Positions 14,293 through 19,638 of a DNA stretch of 19,638 nt are shown here, piece after piece (positions within the stretch are counted from its first letter, which is position 1; every line of letters starts with the position of its first letter). The DNA lies in the NCBI GenBank assembly GCA_025935735.1, contig JAICUS010000036.1, forward strand, positions 1-19,638, written 5' to 3'. Both the position numbers and the translations under genes were made by a program. The notes beneath the pieces are model-generated. The model saw nothing but the letters and a program-made list of their open reading frames with translations, made no database searches and was not told the origin of the DNA. Source of the stretch: Solirubrobacteraceae bacterium (GTDB lineage Bacteria; Actinomycetota; Thermoleophilia; Solirubrobacterales; Solirubrobacteraceae).

Positions 14293-14822
14293 GCGCCTCC
14301 GAGCGGCATCGCGGAGCCGGCCGGGTCCCGGGTGACGAGCTGGTGCGCGTACAGCGTCCCTGAATCTGTGTCGATGCCGACCACGACGGTGTTCGGGCCG
14401 AGCGAGCCGAGCGCGGCGGTGAGCACCCGCAGCGCCGCCTGCTCGGGGTCGTCGCCGGTGGCGGCGAACGGCAGCACGTGCAGGGTGCCGGTGACCGGCC
14501 GCCGTCGCACGCCCCGGCTCACGAGCGCTTGGCCCGCCGGCGCCAGGTCGGTGACCAGCGCGGCGGCCGCCCGCAGTCCCGGACCGATCCAGCGGGCACG
14601 CGGCCGCGTCACGATCCGGCGCTGCTGGCGCACCAGCACGGCGGCGGTCGCGCCGAGCGCCGCCGCCACCGCGCCCGTCACCAGCTCGGGCAGCGGCACG
14701 TTGTCGAACAGGGCGATCGACAGCGCCGCGCCGAGGACCCACCAGATCAGCCACGCGCGGACCGCGCCGGCTCGCCCGCCACCGCCGCGGGGGCCGTGCT
14801 GGTGTCCGTCGCCGTCGGCCAT
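14289..14822 (-). CDS. mrpE: Mrp/Mbh antiporter subunit MrpE (MbhA)
   Basis: A 177-residue protein beginning with a short His/Gly-rich tail (MADGDGHQHGPRGGGG), then two helices ('AWLIWWVLGAALSIALF' and 'ELVTGAVAAALGATAAVLV') and a soluble alpha/beta domain containing 'NTVVVGIDTDSGTLYAHQLV', the usual MrpE C-terminal motif (gT.vv.id.d...l.vH.l). ATG 14822 is the first gene of the seven-gene operon. A TAGCGT -10 lies 14 nt before it, so the 5' leader is very short. In Mrp complexes MrpE is needed for full transport activity and does not resemble complex I subunits. It is divergent from the LuxR-type gene, with 77 nt between the starts. Confidence 0.9.
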   Translation of the reverse strand: MADGDGHQHGPRGGGGRAGAVRAWLIWWVLGAALSIALFDNVPLPELVTGAVAAALGATAAVLVRQQRRIVTRPRARWIGPGLRAAAALVTDLAPAGQALVSRGVRRRPVTGTLHVLPFAATGDDPEQAALRVLTAALGSLGPNTVVVGIDTDSGTLYAHQLVTRDPAGSAMPLGGA

Positions 14823-14836
14823 GGTGCGCGGGGCGA

Positions 14837-14842
14837 ACGCTA
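14837..14842 (-). promoter_or_regulatory. Probable -10 element of the mrp operon
   Basis: TAGCGT on the minus strand fits TANNNT and lies 14 nt before the mrpE ATG, predicting a leader of about 7 nt. No clear -35 is visible at the right spacing. The divergent regulator promoter begins 22 nt away, so a single bound protein could affect both. Confidence 0.4.
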
Positions 14843-14863
14843 CGGCCGCGACCGGACGACCAC

Positions 14864-14892
14864 TTGCCCCGACGGGCGGGTCGGCGTAGGTT
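14864..14892 (+). promoter_or_regulatory. Leaderless promoter of the LAL regulator
   Basis: TTGCCC (-35, 14864-14869), a 17-nt spacer and TAGGTT (-10, 14887-14892) are followed by 7 nt and ATG 14900. Hexamers, spacing and distance all agree with a leaderless actinobacterial promoter, and no Shine-Dalgarno sequence is present. This is the best promoter in the window and it also fixes the start codon. Confidence 0.7.
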
Positions 14893-14899
14893 CGCTCCG

Positions 14900-17773
14900 A
14901 TGGTCCTCAGCCGGGCCTCAGAGTTGCGCCGCCTCGACGAGCTGGTGTCCGGCCTGCGCGCCGGCGGCGGCGGGGCGCTGGTCGTTCGCGGCGACCCGGG
15001 GATCGGCAAGACGACGCTGCTGGACGCGCTGGCCGAGCGGGCGGGCGACGGCGTCACGGTCCTGCGGGCGCGCGGGGTGGAGACCGAGGCCGAGCTCGCG
15101 TTCGCGGCGCTGTCGGACCTGCTCGGCCCCTTGGCGGACCGGCTGGACGCGCTGCCGGCGGCGCAGGCGGCCGCGCTCGCCGCCGCGCTGGCGCTCGGCC
15201 CGCCCGCGCCGGGCGACCGGCTCGCCGTCTGCGTGGCCACGCTCGGGCTGCTGCGCGCGGCGGGAGGGCCGGTGCTGCTCGTCGTCGACGACCTCCAGTG
15301 GCTCGACGCCGCCTCCCGCGAGTGCGTGCTCTACGCCGCCCGCCGCGCCGGCGACGGCCTGGCGGCGGCGCTGGCCACGCGCGAGGACGCGGCGGGGCTG
15401 CCGGAGCTGCGGCTCGGGCCGCTCGACGCGGAGGCGTCGCGGGAGCTGCTGCGGCGCAGCGCGCCCGGCCTGTCCGGGCCGGCGGTCGCGGCCGTGATGG
15501 CGGCGGCCGCCGGGAACCCGCTGGCGCTGCGGGAGCTGCCGGCGGCGCTGTCGGCCGAGCAGCGGGCGGGGGTCGCCGAGCTGGACGCGCCGCTGCCGCT
15601 GGGCGGCCGGCTGCACGCCGCGTTCGCCGAGCGCATCGACGAGCTGGACGCGCCGGCGCGGCGGGCGCTGACCGTCGCCGCCGCGTACGCCGGCCACGAC
15701 CTGGCCACGCTGTCGCGCGCCTGCGACGTGGGGCGCCTCGTCGCGGCCGAGGAGCGCGGCCTCGTGCGGCTCGGCGCCGCCGAGGTCCACTTCGCCCACC
15801 CGCTGATCCGCGCCGCGGCCTACCACGGCGCCGGCCCGGCCGAGCGCCGCGCCGCGCACGCCGCGCTCGCCGCCGCGCTGGCCGGCGAGCGCCGCGCCTG
15901 GCACCTGGCCGCCGCGACCGTCGGCGCCGACGAGGCCGTGGCCGCCGAGCTCCAGCAGGCCGGCGAGGCGGCCGGCGCCCGGCGCGGGTTCGCCGCGGCC
16001 GCTGCCGCGTTCGAGCGCGCCGCCCGCCTCTCGCCCGCGCAGGACGACGCGGTCCGCCGGCTGCTCGCCGCCGGGGAGGCCGCCGGCGCCGCCGGCCTCG
16101 CGGAGCGCGCGGTCGCGCTGCTCGAGGAGGCCGCCGCGCGCGCCGGAGAGCCCGGCCCGTCGCCGGACCTCGGCGCGCCGGCGCCCGGCGGGGCCGGCCC
16201 TCAGCCCGCCCTCGGGCCGCACGTCCACCGGGAGGGCGCTCCCGGGTGGCGGCCCGACCGCGGCTGGGGCGCGCGGCTCGTGGCAGCGCCCCCGCAGACC
16301 GCCGCCGCGCGCGGCCCCGTCGCGCCCGCGGTCCGCGCCCGGGCGCAGCACCTGCGCGGCCGGCTGATGGTGTGGTGCGGCGCGCCCGGGCAGGCGACGA
16401 CGCTGCTCGTCGCCGAGGCCGAGGCGGCCGCGGAACGCGATCCCGTGCTCGCCGCCAGCATGCTCGCCGACGCGGCGAACGGCTGCACGGCGACCAACGA
16501 CTACCACCGCGCGGAGGCGCTGGCCGAGCGCGCGGTGGCGCTGCTCGGCGACCGCGGCGTCTCCTCCGACCGGGCCGCGGTGCTGGCCATGCTCGGCTGG
16601 GCGCTCATCCTGCGCGGCCGCACCGCGCGCGGGCGGGCGGCGATGCGGGAGGCGGAGCAGCTCGCGGCGGGGCTCGACCCGCTCGGCCCGCACTGGCCGT
16701 GGCTGCACCTGTTCCTGCGCACGCGCATCCCGCTGGGCGAGCTCGAGCGCGCCCGGGCGGACGGGCTCGCGCTGGCCGAGCGCGCCCGCGACGCCGGCGC
16801 GCTGGCCACGCTGGGCAGCGGGCTGATCGTGGCCGCCGACGCGGCGCTGCGGCTGGGCGACTGGGACACCGCCGACGCGGCCACGGCAGAGGCGATGCGG
16901 GTGGCCGGCGGGACGGGGCAGCGCAGCTGGTACGGCTACGCGCTCACCACCCGCGCGCGGCTCGCCGGCGCGCGAGGCGACGAGCCGGAGGCCCGCGAGG
17001 CGGCGATGACCGCGCTGCACGTCGCACACGACGGCGGCATCACCACCGGCCTGCGGTTCGCCTACGGCGCGCTCGGCTTCCTCGAGCTGAGCCTGGAGCG
17101 CGTGCCGGAGGCGATCGAGCGGCTGCGGGCCGCCGAGCGCCAAGCCGCCGGCTCCGGCCACGAGGAGCCGGTGCTCGTCCCCTGGGCGCCCGACCTCGTC
17201 GAGGCCTACGTGCGCGGAGGGTGCCCGGACGACGCCCGCCGCGTGCTGGAGACGGTCGAGCGCCACGCGTCGCTGACCGGGCTGCCGTTCGCCGCCGCCG
17301 TTGCCGCGCGCTGCCGCGGCCTGCTGGAGGACGATTTCGACGCGCCGTTCGCCCGCGCGCTGACCGTGCACGAGCACACGACGATGCCATTCGAGCACGC
17401 CCGCACGCGGCTCGCCTACGGCCGCCGGCTGCACCGCGCCCGCCGCCGCGCGGAGGCGCGCGAGGTCCTGCGCGAGGCGCTCGCGGGCTTCGAGAGCCTC
17501 GGCGCGGCCGCCTGGGCGGCCCAGGCCCAGAACGAGCTGCGCGCGGCCGGCGCCCGCCGCCGCACGACGGCCTCCGGCGGCGAGCTCACGGCCCAGGAAC
17601 AGCGCGTGGTGGCCGCCGTCCGGCGCGGCGCGTCGAACCGCGAGATCGCCACCGAGCTCTTCCTCGCCCCCAAGACGGTGGAGTTCCACCTGCGCCAGAT
17701 CTACCGCAAGGTCGGCGTGCGCTCGCGCACGCAGCTCGTCGCCGCGCTGCCTGACGAGCCGGCGCACGGCTGA
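14900..17773 (+). CDS. LAL-type (large ATP-binding) LuxR family transcriptional regulator
   Basis: A 957-residue MalT-like STAND regulator. An N-terminal ATPase has Walker A G31-DPGIGKTT and Walker B 'LLVVDDLQWLD' (about 125-136). A long helical, TPR-like region fills the middle, and a C-terminal LuxR/GerE helix-turn-helix lies at about 896-950 ('LTAQEQRVVAAVRRGASNRE', 'IATELFLAPKTVEFHLRQIY'). Such proteins are activators that switch on target promoters when a ligand binds the sensor region; the ligand is unknown. Residues about 418-471 are a Gly/Pro/Ala-rich stretch that interrupts the helical repeats and coincides with a palindromic insertion. The frame stays open through it. It is divergent from the mrp operon and 26 nt upstream of the antiporter gene, so either is a possible target. 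Confidence 0.93.
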   Translation: MVLSRASELRRLDELVSGLRAGGGGALVVRGDPGIGKTTLLDALAERAGDGVTVLRARGVETEAELAFAALSDLLGPLADRLDALPAAQAAALAAALALGPPAPGDRLAVCVATLGLLRAAGGPVLLVVDDLQWLDAASRECVLYAARRAGDGLAAALATREDAAGLPELRLGPLDAEASRELLRRSAPGLSGPAVAAVMAAAAGNPLALRELPAALSAEQRAGVAELDAPLPLGGRLHAAFAERIDELDAPARRALTVAAAYAGHDLATLSRACDVGRLVAAEERGLVRLGAAEVHFAHPLIRAAAYHGAGPAERRAAHAALAAALAGERRAWHLAAATVGADEAVAAELQQAGEAAGARRGFAAAAAAFERAARLSPAQDDAVRRLLAAGEAAGAAGLAERAVALLEEAAARAGEPGPSPDLGAPAPGGAGPQPALGPHVHREGAPGWRPDRGWGARLVAAPPQTAAARGPVAPAVRARAQHLRGRLMVWCGAPGQATTLLVAEAEAAAERDPVLAASMLADAANGCTATNDYHRAEALAERAVALLGDRGVSSDRAAVLAMLGWALILRGRTARGRAAMREAEQLAAGLDPLGPHWPWLHLFLRTRIPLGELERARADGLALAERARDAGALATLGSGLIVAADAALRLGDWDTADAATAEAMRVAGGTGQRSWYGYALTTRARLAGARGDEPEAREAAMTALHVAHDGGITTGLRFAYGALGFLELSLERVPEAIERLRAAERQAAGSGHEEPVLVPWAPDLVEAYVRGGCPDDARRVLETVERHASLTGLPFAAAVAARCRGLLEDDFDAPFARALTVHEHTTMPFEHARTRLAYGRRLHRARRRAEAREVLREALAGFESLGAAAWAAQAQNELRAAGARRRTTASGGELTAQEQRVVAAVRRGASNREIATELFLAPKTVEFHLRQIYRKVGVRSRTQLVAALPDEPAHG
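16153..16323 (+). repeat. In-frame 53-codon insertion with central palindrome, flanked by near-identical 11-12 bp direct repeats
   Basis: CGGCCCGTCGC (16153-16163) and CGGCCCCGTCGC (16312-16323) differ by one C and are 159 bp (53 codons) apart. Between them lies a hairpin at 16213-16256: CGGGCCGC pairs with GCGGCCCG, and CCACCGGGAG with CTCCCGGGTGG (one bulged G) around a GGCG loop. Joining the protein across the repeats gives a smooth helical-repeat sequence (ARAGEP to VAPAVRARAQHLRGR). This looks like a small palindromic element inserted in a coding region without breaking the frame. It is seen once in this window. Confidence 0.5.
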
Positions 17774-17799
17774 GCGATGTTCTGGGTAGTGCCGGGCGC

Positions 17800-18900
17800 A
17801 TGTCCGGCCTGCCGATCCTCGTCCTCGTGCTCATCTTCGCCGCCGCCGCGGCGGCGATCTGGGTGGCCGGCATCCAGCTCTCCGACCAGACCGACGTGCT
17901 CTCGACGCGGCTGCACCTGGGCTCCGCGCTGGGCGGGCTGATCCTGCTCGCGTTGGCCACGAACCTGCCGGAGATCGCGATCGTGGCCAGCGCCTCGCTC
18001 GGCGGCCAGGTCGAGGTGGCCGTGGGCAACATCCTCGGCGGGATCGCCATCCAGACCGTGGTCCTGGTGGCCCTCGACGCGTTCGGCGTGGGACCCGGGA
18101 AGCCGCTGACCTACCGGGCGGCGTCGCTCGTGCTGGTGCTCGAGGGGCTCGCGGTCGTCGCCGTGCTGGCCGTGGTGATCGCCGGGACGCAGCTGCCGGC
18201 CGACCTGATCGCCTGGCGCGTGACGCCCGAGGCCGTGGTGATCGCGCTCGTCTGGGTGGTGAGCCTGCTGCTCATCCAGCGGGCGGGGCGCTCGCTGCCG
18301 TGGCACGAGTCGGGCGAGGCGCCGGACAATCAGCAGCCAAGACGCGGGCACAGCCAGAAGCGGGTCGAGCAGGCGGCGACGGGGCGCGGCGTGAGCACGG
18401 CGCGGGCCGCGACGATCTTCGGCGCCGCCGCGCTGGTCACGCTCGTCGCCGGGGTGATCCTCGAGCGCAGCGGCGACGCCATCGCCGAGCACATCGGGCT
18501 GTCCGGCGTCCTGTTCGGCGCGACCATCCTCGCCGCGGCCACCTCGCTGCCCGAGCTGTCCACCGGGCTGACGTCGGTCCGCCAGGGCGACTATCAGCTC
18601 GCGATGAGCGACATCTTCGGCGGCAACGCGTTCCTGCCGGCGCTGTTCCTGCTCGCCGTGCTGCTCTCCGGCGAGTCCGTGCTGCCGCAGGCCCGGGACA
18701 CCGACATCTACCTCACCGCGGTGGGGATCGTGCTCACCGCGGTCTACGTCGTCGGGCTGCTGTTCCGGCCGGCGCGCCGGATCGCCCGCATGGGTCCGGA
18801 CTCGCTGGTCGTGCTGGCGCTCTACGCGCTCGCCGTCGCCGGGCTGACCCGACACGCGCTCGGATCGGATGGTCGATCACGGGCGGCGATGAGCGAACCG
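17800..18900 (+). CDS. CaCA-family sodium/calcium (cation) antiporter, 3' end undefined
   Basis: A membrane protein from ATG 17800 with about 10-11 helices and the two inverted alpha-repeats of Ca2+/cation antiporters. Repeat 1 is 'LALATNLPEIAIVASASLGG' with 'AVGNILGGIAIQT'. Repeat 2 is 'AAATSLPELSTGLTSVRQGD' with 'MSDIFGGNAFLPALF'. The ion-binding acids (Glu of LPE) are present in both. A hydrophilic loop (SGEAPDNQQPRRGHSQKR) separates the halves. Recognisable sequence ends near 18864 (VVLALYALAVAGL), but the frame has no stop before the window ends; the end given here is where family sequence is exhausted, not a stop codon. A TGA lies one frame over at 18845, so a 1-nt change could have removed the normal end. 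A weak -10-like TAGTGC lies 7 nt before ATG, and no ribosome site is seen. Confidence 0.8.
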
Positions 18901-18951
18901 GCGGACGAGGAGCGCGAGTCGACCGCACCCGCGCGTGGGTCGCCCCGCCTC

Positions 18952-19608
18952 CTACCCAGCCGGCCGTTCGCCGGCCCCGGCGCGCCGCCGGGCGAGCCAG
19001 ACGATCAGCGGCGTCCCCAGGGTCATCCCGACGAGCAGCCCGATGCCGGTCAGCGCCGCCGGGGAGGTCGGGTGCAGCAGCGAGCCGCCGAGCAGCGCGT
19101 AGGCGACCACCCGGGGGGAGCCGCCGAGCGCGATGCCGGCCGCGAAGTCGCGCAGGCGGATGCGCGAGAGGCCGGCGGCGTAGTTGAGCGCGGTGGCGGG
19201 CACTCCGGGCGCCGCGCGCAGCAGCAGCACGGCGAGGAAGCCACGGCGCTCCAGGCGCTCGCGCAGCCGCACCACGCGCGGGCCGCCGAGCCGCGTGGCC
19301 GCGCCGCCGCCGCCCAGCCGGGCGACGAGGAACGCCGCCACGGCGCCGAGCAGCGCGCCGGCCAGCGACACCGCGGTGCCCAGCTCGGAGCCGAGCGCGA
19401 GCCCGGCCGCGCCGGCCAGCACGGTGCCGGGGAACAGCGCCGGGGTCAGCAGCGTCCAGGCGGCGAGCACCAGCAGCGGGGCCAGCAGGCCGAGCCCGTC
19501 GGCGGCGTGCGAGAGCGCGGACGGCGAGTGCGGGGCCAGCGCGGCGATGGCGACCGCGCACATCGCGACGCCGGCCCCGAGCGCCAGCAGGCGGAGGCGC
19601 GGTGCCAT
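18952..19608 (-). CDS. TVP38/TMEM64 (DedA-related) membrane protein
   Basis: A 218-residue integral membrane protein with about 5-6 hydrophobic segments. The core motif is seen as 'LTPALFPGTVLAGAAGLALG' (re-entrant loop 1), a basic amphipathic stretch 'RVVRLRERLERRGFLAVLLL', then 'RAAPGVPATALNYAAGLSRI' and 'FAAGIALGGSPRVVAYALLG' (re-entrant loop 2), as in TVP38/TMEM64/YdjX-type proteins. Members are thought to move lipids or to support membrane homeostasis; the exact substrate is unknown. ATG 19608 follows a TAGCTT -10-like element by 6 nt. The stop is TAG at 18952. It converges on the antiporter gene, whose open frame runs antisense through all of it. Confidence 0.88.
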   Translation of the reverse strand: MAPRLRLLALGAGVAMCAVAIAALAPHSPSALSHAADGLGLLAPLLVLAAWTLLTPALFPGTVLAGAAGLALGSELGTAVSLAGALLGAVAAFLVARLGGGGAATRLGGPRVVRLRERLERRGFLAVLLLRAAPGVPATALNYAAGLSRIRLRDFAAGIALGGSPRVVAYALLGGSLLHPTSPAALTGIGLLVGMTLGTPLIVWLARRRAGAGERPAG

Positions 19609-19614
19609 CCGGGC

Positions 19615-19620
19615 AAGCTA
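19615..19620 (-). promoter_or_regulatory. Probable leaderless -10 element of the TVP38-type gene
   Basis: TAGCTT on the minus strand, 6 nt before the ATG at 19608, fits TANNNT. A -35 would lie at or beyond the window edge and cannot be checked. Confidence 0.45.
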
Positions 19621-19638
19621 GCGTCCGCGCGATCAACC

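Noticed and set aside
14918..17767. Minus-strand and alternative plus-strand long frames within the LAL regulator
   Set aside because: Repetitive Arg/Gly/Ala translation. The regulator frame has Walker motifs and a helix-turn-helix at the right places, so the others are by-products of GC content.
18918..18945. ACCC/GGGT hairpin between the antiporter and TVP38-type gene as a terminator
   Set aside because: The stem is only about four base pairs with mismatches and no T-run; too weak to call.

Overview
The window is very GC-rich (third codon positions almost all G or C). It has GTG starts, overlapping stop/start junctions and several TANNNT -10 elements placed 6-7 nt before a start codon (leaderless promoters). 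This points to a high-GC actinobacterium. The mix of a flagellar-type chemoreceptor, Mrp/Mbh antiporter genes and aromatic catabolism suggests, less firmly, Thermoleophilia (Solirubrobacter/Conexibacter-like). No RNA gene, CRISPR array or transposase was seen.

Region 1 (1-5377, plus strand) is a seven-gene operon in which every stop overlaps the next start: an HpcH/HpaI-type aldolase (5' end outside the window), a dihydroorotate dehydrogenase-like flavoprotein with Ala in place of the catalytic Cys/Ser, a cytochrome P450 resembling the aromatic O-demethylase GcoA, both subunits of a LigAB-type extradiol dioxygenase, an amidohydrolase-like TIM-barrel protein (DUF6282-like) and an HD-domain protein. 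The most economical reading is a catabolic route for a methoxylated aromatic: P450 demethylation gives a catechol, LigAB cleaves the ring, and the hydrolase and aldolase break the product down. No P450 redox partner or semialdehyde dehydrogenase is in the window.

Region 2 (5356-8294) holds a heme c lipoprotein (minus), a divergent MetX-like alpha/beta hydrolase with a leaderless promoter (plus), and a convergent APC-family permease (minus). The permease promoter carries a perfect 7-5-7 inverted repeat that looks like a TetR-type operator.

Region 3 (8381-10625, minus) is a decayed stretch: a chemoreceptor gene broken by a frameshift and apparently by an internal deletion of its sensor domain, a 52-codon gene with a strong Shine-Dalgarno site, and a frameshifted C-terminal remnant of an M28-type peptidase.

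Region 4 (10626-14822, minus) is a seven-gene cation/proton antiporter operon, E-F-G-DUF4040-B-C-D in transcription order. It matches the membrane module of archaeal Mbh (MbhA-H, with E and F fused). It lacks the large N-terminal part of MrpA and has no hydrogenase genes.

Region 5 (14864-19608) has a divergent LAL-type LuxR regulator with a leaderless promoter and an in-frame 53-codon palindromic insertion, a CaCA-type Ca2+/cation antiporter whose frame has no stop before the window ends, and a convergent TVP38/TMEM64 membrane protein.
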